DNA of 64,000 nucleotides from JANJUB01 sp964586225 (lineage in GTDB: Bacteria; Armatimonadota; Fimbriimonadia; Fimbriimonadales; Fimbriimonadaceae), in NCBI GenBank assembly GCA_964586225.1, contig CAZPHD010000003.1, positions 99,463-163,462 of the forward strand, given 5' to 3'. The translations under genes and the position numbers were made by a program. Below, in pieces: positions 16,973 through 25,777 of this stretch (position 1 is the stretch's first letter; every line of letters starts with the position of its first letter). The notes beneath the pieces are model-generated. The model did no database searches. It saw only the letters and a list, made by a program, of their open reading frames with translations, and was not told the DNA's origin.

Positions 16973-17365
16973 ATGGTAACGGTCCGCACCTTTGATGAAT
17001 CCACGCTCGGCGCGTTGATTGACGGGCCGACGCTTGAGCTTCCGGAGAGTCGCATCTCGGTTCGCGAGCTCATTGAGCGACGCGTTCGCGCCGAAGTTGA
17101 TCGGTACAACCGCGAACGCCCCGAGCGCTTCTACGGTTTGATCCAACCGAGCGACGTCGAAGAAATGCTGAACGGCCCGCGGAAGCGGACCTTTAGGGAG
17201 ATAAGTGCCGACGCCCAAGTGAAGATCGCGCTTGACGCCTTCGAGCGTCAGGGCTTTCTAGTCTTGCTTCCAAGCGGACAGGCGTCCTCGCTGGATGAAG
17301 AAGTGACGCTGTATCCGGACGACTCGGTGAGCTTTCTGCGGTTGGTTCCGTTGATCGGAGGCTAG
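16973..17365 (+). CDS. Beta-grasp-like protein with C-terminal Gly-Gly (candidate ubiquitin-like/MoaD-like)
   Basis: The 130-residue product ends exactly in VSFLRLVPLIGG, like the 'ValiPPvsGG' tail of MoaD/ThiS and the di-glycine of ubiquitin-like proteins. The start (VTVRTFDES, LELPESRISV, then helix RELIERRVRAEVDRY) reads as a beta hairpin and helix of a beta-grasp fold. About 50 helical residues (50-95) are inserted before the last strands (FLVLLP, EEVTLYP). MoaD is about 80 residues, so this is longer than usual. It is divergent from an E1-like gene and 3 nt from a DUF4132 gene. The start at 16973 fits the TACAAT box. Conjugation or sulfur transfer is inference. Confidence 0.7.
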   Translation: MVTVRTFDESTLGALIDGPTLELPESRISVRELIERRVRAEVDRYNRERPERFYGLIQPSDVEEMLNGPRKRTFREISADAQVKIALDAFERQGFLVLLPSGQASSLDEEVTLYPDDSVSFLRLVPLIGG

Positions 17366-17368
17366 GCG

Positions 17369-19765
17369 TTGGATCTGAAGCGACTCAATCCGTTCGGGCG
17401 CAAGTCGGAGTATCAGGCGGAGCACGAGTTCCTGGAGCGGTTTATCAGATTTGTCAAGAAGTCACGCTATGGCTTCTACTACTCTGGCATGGAGCCCTTT
17501 CCGGAAGCTGAGCAGCTCAAGTCGTCAAGGCGGGCCGTCGCGCGGGTGGCCTGCGCGTTCGCCGAGCGAATCCGAGACCGTCTGGGTGACGATCACGGCG
17601 ATCGGGACTTCTGGATCGATGCGTTGCTCAGGGAGTTGATGAGCAAGGGGGGCGAGTTCGAAGATGCCGAACTGATGCTGCTGACCCAGATCACCAACCT
17701 TGACCGTGCGCGACGTTTTCCGCGAGACGTCATGGCCCGAATCGCGCTCCGCCACTATAAGCAAGTTGGTTTGACGCCAAGGAGTCGCCGGGTGCTTGAA
17801 GAAACGCTGCGAGCCTTCCAAAGGCCCGGCCTCCATTTCGACGCGGAGGACCGGAAGCAGATCTTCGAGCTCCAGCAAGCGATCCAGGGCAATGAAGAAC
17901 ACATACCGCCGACTATCGAGGACTGGCAAGTTCCGTTTGCCGATGCGCCGGTGCTGGACATCGCCATCCATGCGTTCAAAGCAAAGTCCGCAAGACCTAC
18001 CGCCAAGTGGCTGAAGGACGCCCGCGAGATCGTGGCCAAGCACGACCCCGAAGCCCTCATCCTCCGCTTCGAGGCCATGCTGGAAGGCGTCCGCAAGCTA
18101 GAAGTGCCGACCAATCCGCTGATCAGTGATGAACTGCGCGGCCTCTGCCTGATGCTGGGAATGGTCCATCACCCGGCGGTCCCCAGCCTGTTGGGCCAGT
18201 TGCTCGTCGCTACGGGCCACAAACTCTCGGGCTTTGGACCGAGGGCGCAGAAGGCCTTTGGAGCTTGCCTCTACGCTCTGGCTGAACTTGGCACGACCGA
18301 GGCTCTCACCCAACTCGCCCGGGCGAAGGGAAAGTTCGCAACGACGACACTCCAGAACAGCCTCAAGCAGACTCTCCAAGCCGCCGCAGTTGCGCGAGGT
18401 GTCACCGTCGCCGAGCTTGAGGAACTCGTCGTTCCCACCTTTGAGCTTGATGCTAACAGTCGACGCCAGTGGGTACTGGACGACTTAACAGCAACTCTAA
18501 CCGTCTCCTCCGATGGCGTGAGCGTGGCCTGGACGCGCGACGGCCGCCCGCTAAAATCCAAGCCGACGCTACCTGAGGCGCACAAAGCAACCGGCCTCGA
18601 AATCACCAAGCTCAAGAAGGAGATCGAGAGCAGCCTCACCGCCCAGCGCGGCCGCATCGAATCGCAGTTCCTGCAAGAGCGCATGCACGACTATCCTATC
18701 TGGCGCGAGCGGTATCTTGACCATCCGCTCCTGCAGTCCATCAGCCGCCGACTCATCTGGAGATTCGTCGAATCCGATCGCGAGGTGGCCGGCATCTGGG
18801 CCGACGGTAAGCTTGTGGACGTTGAGGGCAAGCCTATTGAGGGGCTCGGACATGACACGCTCGTGCAGCTTTGGCATCCGCTCGATCAGGGCATCCGCAG
18901 CGTCGAGGCATGGCGCGAGTATCTGGTATCCCGCGAGCTGGTTCAGCCGTTCAAGCAAGCCCACCGCGAGGTCTATCTGCTCACCGACGCCGAACGCTCG
19001 ACCGCCCGCTACTCAAACCGGTACGCCGCCCACGTCCTGAAACAACATCAGTGTGCCGCGCTCATGCGCCAACGCGGCTGGAAGGTCCAGCTTCAAGGCT
19101 ACTTTGACGCAGACTTCGCGCCTCCGTCGCTGACGTTGGAAGAACACGGCCTGGTCGTCGAGTTCTTTGTGCAAATGCCCGAGACCAACGCTGCCAACGA
19201 ACAGGCGTTCATGACGGATATCGGCATCGCCACCTTTGTGCTGACCGACCAAGTCAGGTTCAAGAACCTCCGCGGTGAGACGCTGAACATCGACATGATC
19301 CCGCCCAAGGTGTTCACCGAAGTGATGCGCGATGTTGACCTGTTCGTGGGCGTTTCCAGCATCGGCAACGACCCCACATGGGCCGACCGCGGCGAGTTCG
19401 TGGGTTACTGGCGAGAGTTCGCCTTTGCTCCCGAGCTATCGGTGAGCGCAATCACTCGGCGGGCCGTCTTGGAGCGCCTGCTCCCGCGGCTGGCGTTTGG
19501 CTCGATCTCATCCATCGAAGGCAACTTCTTGACCGTGCGGGGCAAGATCAGGTCGTACAAGATTCACCTCGGCAGCGGAAACATTCTGATGTCCCCAAAC
19601 GACCAGTATCTTTGCATCGTCCCGGACCGCGGAAGCACCAAAGGCACGCCCTATCTGCCGTTTGAGGGCGATGGCACACTGGCCGTGATCATCAGCAAGG
19701 CGCTGTTGCTGATGAATGATGACAAGATCACCGACCCGACGATCGTGAGCCAGATCAGGCGCTAG
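17369..19765 (+). CDS. DUF4132-like protein, 798 aa
   Basis: A large soluble protein. The N-terminal two thirds look helical and HEAT-like. The C-terminal third has the DUF4132 pattern: PFKQAHREVYLLTDAE, YSNRYAAHVLKQHQCAALMR, GWK, then VGVSSIGNDPTW, FAPELSVSAITRRAVLERLL and GKIRSYKIHLGSGNILM, the last near residues 724-740. Homologues include E. coli YehI/MolR-type proteins of unknown function. The start is TTG 17369, with GGAGG seven bases upstream, inside the end of the GG-protein gene, so the two are translated together. It could be a target, partner or effector of the E1/GG-protein pair. Confidence 0.8.
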   Translation: MDLKRLNPFGRKSEYQAEHEFLERFIRFVKKSRYGFYYSGMEPFPEAEQLKSSRRAVARVACAFAERIRDRLGDDHGDRDFWIDALLRELMSKGGEFEDAELMLLTQITNLDRARRFPRDVMARIALRHYKQVGLTPRSRRVLEETLRAFQRPGLHFDAEDRKQIFELQQAIQGNEEHIPPTIEDWQVPFADAPVLDIAIHAFKAKSARPTAKWLKDAREIVAKHDPEALILRFEAMLEGVRKLEVPTNPLISDELRGLCLMLGMVHHPAVPSLLGQLLVATGHKLSGFGPRAQKAFGACLYALAELGTTEALTQLARAKGKFATTTLQNSLKQTLQAAAVARGVTVAELEELVVPTFELDANSRRQWVLDDLTATLTVSSDGVSVAWTRDGRPLKSKPTLPEAHKATGLEITKLKKEIESSLTAQRGRIESQFLQERMHDYPIWRERYLDHPLLQSISRRLIWRFVESDREVAGIWADGKLVDVEGKPIEGLGHDTLVQLWHPLDQGIRSVEAWREYLVSRELVQPFKQAHREVYLLTDAERSTARYSNRYAAHVLKQHQCAALMRQRGWKVQLQGYFDADFAPPSLTLEEHGLVVEFFVQMPETNAANEQAFMTDIGIATFVLTDQVRFKNLRGETLNIDMIPPKVFTEVMRDVDLFVGVSSIGNDPTWADRGEFVGYWREFAFAPELSVSAITRRAVLERLLPRLAFGSISSIEGNFLTVRGKIRSYKIHLGSGNILMSPNDQYLCIVPDRGSTKGTPYLPFEGDGTLAVIISKALLLMNDDKITDPTIVSQIRR

Positions 19766-20159
19766 GTTCAGCGGGAATCAGGATCGCTTGCGGATGTACG
19801 GCCACGAGCGCCTCATCGAACGTGGCCACCCGGCCGCCCTTGGCAATCGCCAGCGCAACGAGATACGCGTCGGTGACTTGCTGCGGGCCCATGAGGCGAC
19901 CCAGATCGACATCCAGATGCGACACATCCGCGGCCCAGAACGCGTGCGAAGGCCAAGCCCGAATCTGGCGGAGGATCGTTCGCGCCATCTCGGGGCCACT
20001 ACTCGACACCCTCATCAGGTAGCGGACGAGCGCGGCCTCCGTGATCGGACAGGTGGCGATGTTCGGGCGCTGAGTCAGCCAAGCGACCGCCCGCTTGTAG
20101 TGGACGTGCTCGAGGGTCGTCGCCGCGATCAGCACGTTGGCATCGAGAAGATAGGTCAC
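19755..20159 (-). CDS. vapC: VapC-type PIN-domain toxin ribonuclease
   Basis: A 134-residue PIN domain with the four acidic metal ligands in place: Asp6 (LLDANVL), Glu41 (ITEAALVR), Asp97 (VTDAYLVALA) and Asp115 (TFDEAL). VapC toxins cleave RNA, often initiator tRNA or 23S rRNA. The start overlaps the antitoxin stop by 4 nt. Its 3' end overlaps the convergent DUF4132 gene by 11 nt. Confidence 0.9.
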   Translation of the reverse strand: MTYLLDANVLIAATTLEHVHYKRAVAWLTQRPNIATCPITEAALVRYLMRVSSSGPEMARTILRQIRAWPSHAFWAADVSHLDVDLGRLMGPQQVTDAYLVALAIAKGGRVATFDEALVAVHPQAILIPAEPSA

Positions 20160-20380
20160 TGCTCCTCGATGAGGCTCTGCACCTCTTCATCCGAGATCGG
20201 GCGTCCGACGCTGATGACCGGCCAGCCGACTTCGTTGACTTCGACCTCGCCTACCGTCTTGGGGTCGTAGGTGTCGAGGATGAGTTCGCTGACAAACGCG
20301 CCGAGGCTCACGTCACACTTCGCGGCGAGCATCTTCGCGAGCCGATGCGCTCGCGGGTCCAGATCAATGGTGGTGCGCAT
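20156..20380 (-). CDS. vapB: VapB-type antitoxin
   Basis: A 74-residue antitoxin. The N terminus, MRTTIDLDPRAHRLAKMLAA, has the ribbon-helix-helix pattern that binds DNA. The acidic C-terminal tail (ISDEEVQSLIEEQ) would wrap the toxin. The start at ATG 20380 is preferred: CATAAT lies six bases upstream, and the longer open frame runs into repeats. It forms an operon with vapC, and the complex should repress its own promoter through the nearby palindrome. Confidence 0.88.
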   Translation of the reverse strand: MRTTIDLDPRAHRLAKMLAAKCDVSLGAFVSELILDTYDPKTVGEVEVNEVGWPVISVGRPISDEEVQSLIEEQ

Positions 20381-20386
20381 ATCATC

Positions 20387-20417
20387 ATTATGACGTCGCA
20401 TCAACGCATCATGATGC
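20387..20417 (-). promoter_or_regulatory. vapBC promoter and operator palindrome
   Basis: On the minus strand CATAAT (+ 20387-20392) ends six bases before the vapB ATG. The perfect 12-bp palindrome GCATCATGATGC (20406-20417) lies at the expected -35 region, 26 bp from the start. VapB-VapC complexes bind such palindromes to repress their own operon, so this is a good operator candidate. Confidence 0.6.
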
Positions 20418-20420
20418 GGG

Positions 20421-20488
20421 GATTGGTTCGGGTTAGTTCGGATTGGCTCGGGTTTGCTCGGGGCGGACCGAGAAGACCCGAGCCAATC
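20421..20488. repeat. 10-bp tandem repeats and long hairpin before mutS2
   Basis: Four 10-bp units of the type G(G/A)TT(A/G/T)G(T/C)TCG occupy 20421-20460. The last two form a hairpin with the sequence that follows: 20441-20452 pairs perfectly with 20477-20488. Pairing continues through 53-55/74-76, and CTCGG 57-61 pairs with CCGAG 68-72, leaving one G.A mismatch. The same decamer recurs at 52041-52090. It ends three bases before the mutS2 -10 box. Confidence 0.75.
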
Positions 20489-20491
20489 CCC

Positions 20492-20497
20492 CATAAT
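20492..20497 (+). promoter_or_regulatory. mutS2 leaderless -10 box
   Basis: CATAAT ends six bases before the mutS2 ATG at 20504, so transcription would begin at the start codon. No Shine-Dalgarno sequence is present. Confidence 0.5.
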
Positions 20498-20503
20498 CTA
20501 GCC

Positions 20504-22837
20504 ATGGACTACGGTCGGCGCGTCCTCGAGTTCGATCTCGTGCTCGAACAGCTGTCTCGGCATTGCGATACCGAGGCAGCGCGCGCGGCTGCCCTCAGCT
20601 TAGTCCCCGAGGCCGAGTCCGAACCCGTCTGGGAGCAGCTTGCCGCTACCCAAGAAGCCCACGACCTCATCGCGCAGTCCACCCCGCCCGCGCTCGTCGC
20701 CGTCCAGGACCGCCGACCCCAGCTCCGCCGCGCCAAGAAGGGCGGTGTCCTCGGATCGGTTGAACTCGCTCAGATCGCCGACGCGATGGCCGCCATGCGC
20801 GCGCTCCGCCAGTTCCTCATGCCCAAGCGAGAGACCTGCCCGCGGCTCGTGGTCCACGCTGAATGGCTGCCGAGTCTGCCCGACCTTGAGCGCACGCTCA
20901 ATGACGCCATCGACGGCGCAGGCGAAGTCCGCGACGGAGCCAGCCCCCAACTGGGCACCCTCCGCCAGCGCAAACGCGGCCTGCAATCCCGGCTCATCGA
21001 GCGGATCCAGACCTATACGACCAAGCACCGCGACCTGCTCAGCGACCCCATTTACACCGTCCGTGACGGGCGCTATGTCGTACCCGTCAAAGCCGAATAC
21101 AAGAGCCGTATCCGCGGCATCGTCCACGACACCAGCGGGAGTGGTCAGACCGTCTTTGTCGAACCTGAAGACGTACTCCAGCTTGGAAACCAAGTTCGCG
21201 AAGCCGAAGCCGCCGAGAAAGAGGAGATCAACCGCATCCTCGCCAAGCTGTCGGGGATTGTTGGAGGCCATGCCGACGAACTTGAGTCCGGCCTCACTCA
21301 CGCCGCGGTCCTCGATCTCATCTTCGCCAAGGCAAAGCTCGCGTTCGAGCAGAAGGCCGGCATCCCCTTGCGGGCGGAAACGCCGGGCTTGATCATCGAA
21401 GGCGGCCGGCATCCTCTTCTGGAAAGTCAGGGCACCAAGGTGACGCCTCTCGATATCGAGGTTGGCATGGGCAACCGGGCATTGCTCATCACGGGGCCGA
21501 ACACGGGCGGCAAGACGGTCGCGATCAAGGCGGTCGGGCTGTTCGCGATGATGGCCCAGGCGGGGCTGTTCATTCCCGCGCGGCAGGCTCGGCTGGGCGT
21601 GTTCAGCCAGGTGTGGGCGGATATCGGCGACGAGCAAAGTTTGCAGCAGTCGCTGTCGACCTTCAGCGGCCACTTGAAGAACATCGCGGCCGCCATCAAG
21701 GGGCTCAAGCCCGGCGCGCTCGTGCTCTTCGATGAGATCGGCGCTGGCACGGACCCCGCGGAGGGCGCGTCGCTGGCCAAGGCGATTCTGTCGCACCTGG
21801 TGGACCACGGCGCAATCGTTGTCGCAAGCACCCACTACGGTGAGCTGAAGGCGTTTGCCTATGAGCAAGAAGGGTTCGCGAATGCGGCCATGGAGTTTGA
21901 TCCGAAATCGTTGAGGCCGACCTATCGATTGCTCATGGGTTCGCCGGGGGCGTCGCACGCGCTCAAGATTGCGGAGCGATACGGCATTCCCAAGCCCGTG
22001 GTGGAGCGCGCCAATGCGTATCTCGATGACTCGCAAGCCGAGGTTGGTCGGATGCTGGAGAAGCTGGAACACGCCCAACGCCAAGCCCGAATCGCCCAAG
22101 GCGAAGCCGATAGGCGACTGCACGAACTTCGCGCCGCCGAGCAGAAAGCCGCCGCCAAGCTGGCCGAAGCCGAGGAAATCCGCCGCACCGTTCATGCGCG
22201 GGCCCAAGAATCGATCGAGGGCACGCTGCGCGAGCTTCGCCTCGAAGCCAACGCGCTCTTCGACGAACTCAAGAAGGCGGTCGACGAGAAGAAGCTCGCC
22301 GAGATTCGCGGCAAGCTAAAGTCGCTTCAGGGCAAGGGACGGCAAAAAGCGGAAACCTACCGAACGCCCAGCGCGGCGACCGAGCCGGTCAAAATCGAGA
22401 AAGGGATGACCGTTCGGGTGGCGGGCTACCGGCAAGATGGAACCGTGCTTGAGCTTGTGGGCGACCAGGCGCAGGTTCAGGTTGGGCCGATCAAGCTGAA
22501 GCTTCCGCAGGCGGCGCTGACACCCGTCAATGTGCCGATCAAGCAAGCCCCGAAAGCCAGCGTTCGGATGGGGCTGGAACGGGCGATGGTCGCCGAAACC
22601 GAGCTCCACCTGCGAGCCTTGCGCGCCGAAGAGGCATTGGTCGAGCTGCAGAAGTTTATCGACGACTCGGTGCTGGCGGGGTTGCATCAGGTTCGGATTG
22701 TGCATGGCAAGGGGGGCGGGATCCTTCGCCAGGTGACGCACGACTACTTGCGCAAGTGCCGCGATGTGGAGTTCTACCGCGAAGGCGAGGCGGGCGAAGG
22801 CGGCCAGGGCGTGACGATCGCGGTGCTCAAGGGCTAG
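20504..22837 (+). CDS. mutS2: Endonuclease MutS2
   Basis: A 777-residue MutS2. The N-terminal core begins MDYGRRVLEFDLVLEQL. Walker A is GPNTGGKTVAIK (about residue 331), Walker B region LVLFDEIGAGTDP, and a His in ASTHYGELK. A long coiled coil follows (about 510-620). The C-terminal Smr nuclease domain has LHLRALRAEEAL and HGKGGG near residue 733. MutS2 suppresses recombination and acts on stalled ribosomes/collisions in Bacillus. The frame is open further upstream through repeats, but ATG 20504 matches family starts and has CATAAT six bases before it. Confidence 0.95.
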   Translation: MDYGRRVLEFDLVLEQLSRHCDTEAARAAALSLVPEAESEPVWEQLAATQEAHDLIAQSTPPALVAVQDRRPQLRRAKKGGVLGSVELAQIADAMAAMRALRQFLMPKRETCPRLVVHAEWLPSLPDLERTLNDAIDGAGEVRDGASPQLGTLRQRKRGLQSRLIERIQTYTTKHRDLLSDPIYTVRDGRYVVPVKAEYKSRIRGIVHDTSGSGQTVFVEPEDVLQLGNQVREAEAAEKEEINRILAKLSGIVGGHADELESGLTHAAVLDLIFAKAKLAFEQKAGIPLRAETPGLIIEGGRHPLLESQGTKVTPLDIEVGMGNRALLITGPNTGGKTVAIKAVGLFAMMAQAGLFIPARQARLGVFSQVWADIGDEQSLQQSLSTFSGHLKNIAAAIKGLKPGALVLFDEIGAGTDPAEGASLAKAILSHLVDHGAIVVASTHYGELKAFAYEQEGFANAAMEFDPKSLRPTYRLLMGSPGASHALKIAERYGIPKPVVERANAYLDDSQAEVGRMLEKLEHAQRQARIAQGEADRRLHELRAAEQKAAAKLAEAEEIRRTVHARAQESIEGTLRELRLEANALFDELKKAVDEKKLAEIRGKLKSLQGKGRQKAETYRTPSAATEPVKIEKGMTVRVAGYRQDGTVLELVGDQAQVQVGPIKLKLPQAALTPVNVPIKQAPKASVRMGLERAMVAETELHLRALRAEEALVELQKFIDDSVLAGLHQVRIVHGKGGGILRQVTHDYLRKCRDVEFYREGEAGEGGQGVTIAVLKG

Positions 22838-25043
22838 CGACTTCCTCTTCCTCGGGCACTTCGCCCAGGAATCCCGACCGCACCTTGTTCATCTCAAGCT
22901 GCATCTTCACCAGCTTGGTGTATTGCCCCATCGGGTTCGCGAGGAGTTCCTCGTGCGTGCCGACTTCGACGATCCGGCCGTCGTCCATCACGATCAGGCG
23001 GTCGGCGTTTTTCAGCGTCGAGAGTCGGTGCGCGATCGCGAACACCGTCCGCCCTTGCACGAGCCGATCGAGGCCTTCTTGAATCATGCGTTCGGTCTCG
23101 GTATCGACCGAGGCGGTCGCCTCGTCCAGGATCAAGATTCGCGGGTTGTGCAGGATCGCACGGGCGATCGCGATGCGCTGACGCTCGCCACCCGATAGGC
23201 GATGGCCCCGCTCGCCGACGTAAGTGTCGTAGCCGTCGGGGAAATGCACGATGAAGTGGTGCGCATTCGCGGCGTGGGCAGCGGCCATGATTTCCTCGAG
23301 CGTCGCATCGGGGCGACCGTAGGCGATGTTGTCCTTGATCGAACCTGGGAAGAGATACGACTCCTGCAGCACCGCGCCGACCTGACGGCGAAAGTCGTCG
23401 ATTTTGATGTGGCGCAGGTCAACGCCGTCGATCTCGATGTGTCCTTGGGTGGGATCGTAGAACCTCAGGAGCAGGTTGATCAGAGTGGACTTCCCCGCTC
23501 CCGAGTGGCCGACGAGGCCGATCATCTCGCCCGCCGCAACTTCCATATCGATGCCATGCACGATCTCTCGCGCCTTCTCGTAGCCGAAGTGAACATCGGT
23601 GAACTTGACCGCGCCGCGAATCTCGGGCATCGCCTGGGCGTGCGCCGAGTCTTCGATATCGAGGGGAGTGTCGAGGATTTCGAACACGCGCTCGGCGGCC
23701 GTCAGCGACCGCGACACCCAGTCGATGAACCGCTGGAGGCTCATGAGCGGTTCGCGCATCATCGTGACGTAGCCGATGAACGCCGTCAGTTCGCCGACCG
23801 TCATCGCGCCGGCCAGCACGGACTGGCCACCGACCCACCAGATCACGAACCCGCTCAGGCTCATCACGAACATGACCATCGGAAAGAAGTTCGACCAGCC
23901 GATTTCGGCGGTGTAGCCGGTTTGGGCGAGATCGCGGATGCGCCGCCCGAACTTGTCTTCCTCGCGCGTTTCGCCGCGGAAGGTGCGAACGACTCGCGTG
24001 CCTTGCAAGACGCCGTTCAGCGAGGAGCTCATGCGCGACCAGCTATGCCAGTAGCGACTCCAAACTCGCATCATCTTCTTGCGGAACCGGTTGACGGCCC
24101 ACAGCACCAATGGTACTGGCAACAACGCCCACAGCGCGATCTGCCAGTTCATGATGAACATCGCAATCGGAATGCCGATGAGGAGCGCGGCGTTGTTCAG
24201 CGTGATCGGAATGCCATCGACGAGCACGTCATAGAGTGCCCCGGTGTCGTTCGTCATCCGGCTCATCAGCGAGCCCACGTTGCGCTTGTCGTAGAAGCCC
24301 ATACTGAGCTGCTGGAGCTTGTGAAACAAGCGTGTGCGGATGTCGATGGTGACACCCCGACTGAGGTAGGCCGTATTCCGGTTGCGGGCCCCCTGCATGA
24401 GGTTCGAGAGAGCTTGGGTTGCGACGAGGCCACCGATCAACCATCCGAATAGATAGGTCTTCTTGTCGGTGAGCACGTCGTCGATGAGGTGCCGCGTGAG
24501 GAAGGGCGGTAGCAACGCCACGATCGTGCCCATCACCACCAGCACGCACGCCCAGAAGATTCGGAAGCGGTACGGCTTGGTGAACTCGAAGAGCCTTAGC
24601 AAGGTCTTGCCGCGATTCAGACAGGCAGGGCAGACGTCGGTGTCTTCGGGCAAGGGGCGCGAGCATCGCGCGCAGAGCCTCAGATTGTCTTCAATGCCGG
24701 GAATCTCTTTGCCACTGAAGTGCGCGGCAAGCTTCTTTTGCGCGTTGGCGAAGACAAGTCCACGAGCGGTGGTCCCGCGAAGCAGCTCGACGTAGCGGTC
24801 GCCGCGACGGGCTTGAAGCGACACGGCGTCGACCCAATCTTCGACCTTGGGATCAGCCAGTTCGGCAACCGGATAGCTCGCGACAACACTTTCGCCCGCG
24901 GGCGTAACTTCGATCCGGTAGACGGTTTCGGCCGTCACGATCAAGCGCGAAGCCCCCAGCGAACCCAGGCTGGTTAAGTCGCCCGCCGTCTCAATCAGAG
25001 GTTTGATCGACGCGGGCAGCCGCGAATCAGGGTCTTCGGACAT
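22827..25043 (-). CDS. ABC exporter (membrane-ATPase fusion) with zinc-ribbon N-terminal extension
   Basis: The 738-residue protein has an unusual N-terminal part (about 1-140). It contains a PH-like strand-rich segment (IVTAETVYRIEVTPAG) and a four-cysteine ribbon, CARC..CPAC. Six membrane helices (type I exporter fold) follow, then the ATPase with Walker A GHSGAGKST, LSGGERQRIAIAR and ILILDEATASVD. ABC half-transporters are normally about 580-600 residues. ATG 25043 is the first sensible start; further upstream the frame runs antisense through the rhomboid gene. It probably exports lipid or drug as a homodimer. The 3' ends of this gene and mutS2 overlap by 11 nt. Confidence 0.88.
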   Translation of the reverse strand: MSEDPDSRLPASIKPLIETAGDLTSLGSLGASRLIVTAETVYRIEVTPAGESVVASYPVAELADPKVEDWVDAVSLQARRGDRYVELLRGTTARGLVFANAQKKLAAHFSGKEIPGIEDNLRLCARCSRPLPEDTDVCPACLNRGKTLLRLFEFTKPYRFRIFWACVLVVMGTIVALLPPFLTRHLIDDVLTDKKTYLFGWLIGGLVATQALSNLMQGARNRNTAYLSRGVTIDIRTRLFHKLQQLSMGFYDKRNVGSLMSRMTNDTGALYDVLVDGIPITLNNAALLIGIPIAMFIMNWQIALWALLPVPLVLWAVNRFRKKMMRVWSRYWHSWSRMSSSLNGVLQGTRVVRTFRGETREEDKFGRRIRDLAQTGYTAEIGWSNFFPMVMFVMSLSGFVIWWVGGQSVLAGAMTVGELTAFIGYVTMMREPLMSLQRFIDWVSRSLTAAERVFEILDTPLDIEDSAHAQAMPEIRGAVKFTDVHFGYEKAREIVHGIDMEVAAGEMIGLVGHSGAGKSTLINLLLRFYDPTQGHIEIDGVDLRHIKIDDFRRQVGAVLQESYLFPGSIKDNIAYGRPDATLEEIMAAAHAANAHHFIVHFPDGYDTYVGERGHRLSGGERQRIAIARAILHNPRILILDEATASVDTETERMIQEGLDRLVQGRTVFAIAHRLSTLKNADRLIVMDDGRIVEVGTHEELLANPMGQYTKLVKMQLEMNKVRSGFLGEVPEEEEVASP

Positions 25044-25066
25044 GGCGCGATAGCGATTGTGGCACG

Positions 25067-25744
25067 TCAGTCGTCTTCGGGTTCGTCGGCGAAGTCGTGT
25101 TCGCGCCCTTTCAGGATCTTTGCGCGACCCCCGACGATCAGCACGGTGAGCATGCCCGCCATGAATCCACCGGCGTGCGCCCAGTTCGCCACTCCATCTT
25201 GCGGCAAGAGAATCTGGAACAAGAACCAAAGCCCGAGCAGCTTCCAAGCATCGATCGTGATCGTGGTGATGAACAGGAACAGCTCGATGCGCTTGGCGGG
25301 AAAGAGCAGGAAGAACGAGCCCAAGACGCCGCCAATTGCCCCCGATGCCCCCAGGAGGGGTGTTGCCGACCCCGGATCTACGAAGATGTGGGCGGCGGTC
25401 GCGACGAGTCCCCAGAAGAGATAGTAGAGCGTGAATCGCCACGCTCCGAGGGCTTCTTCTACGCTCTCGCCGAAGGTGAGCAGATAGAGCAAATTGCCAA
25501 CGAGGTGGTAGAGGTTCCCGTGCAGGAACATCGCCGTGAACACGGTCACCAGGGAGAATCGCTCGCCCTGGCCGGTCAGGGCCTCGACAACCTCGTTGGG
25601 CCGCATGACAAGGTCGCTGAAGACAACGGGAGGGCCGCCTAAGGCGAGCCGCCGGTCCCACAAGTAGATCAGCACGTTCAGGGCGACCAGGGTCCACGTG
25701 ACCACCGGCTGATACCTGCGGACCTGACTCGGCAACGGGATCAT
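25067..25744 (-). CDS. Rhomboid-family intramembrane serine protease
   Basis: A 225-residue six-helix protein. It carries the catalytic Ser in GASGAIGG, the catalytic His in WAHAGGF, and the HGNLYHLVGN loop of helix 2, all diagnostic of rhomboids. Cleavage targets are unknown. The start is ATG 25744 (MIPLPSQVRRYQP); the frame upstream of it runs through a palindromic element. It lies 23 nt upstream of the ABC exporter in the same direction. Confidence 0.92.
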   Translation of the reverse strand: MIPLPSQVRRYQPVVTWTLVALNVLIYLWDRRLALGGPPVVFSDLVMRPNEVVEALTGQGERFSLVTVFTAMFLHGNLYHLVGNLLYLLTFGESVEEALGAWRFTLYYLFWGLVATAAHIFVDPGSATPLLGASGAIGGVLGSFFLLFPAKRIELFLFITTITIDAWKLLGLWFLFQILLPQDGVANWAHAGGFMAGMLTVLIVGGRAKILKGREHDFADEPEDD

Positions 25745-25777
25745 GGGCGGTGGGATTCTACCGCTCCCGTTCAACAA

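Noticed and set aside
20345..20503. N-terminal extension of MutS2
   Set aside because: It translates the decamer repeat hairpin; MutS2 homologues begin near the chosen ATG, which has its own -10 box.
20600..22207. 535-codon minus-strand open frame over mutS2
   Set aside because: Antisense shadow of a conserved gene; low-complexity RRG-rich translation.
23202..24452. 416-codon + strand frame over the ABC exporter
   Set aside because: Antisense shadow with no motif.
25044..25697. 218-codon N-terminal extension of the ABC exporter
   Set aside because: It is the alternative frame of the rhomboid gene on the same strand; arginine-rich and unlike any exporter.
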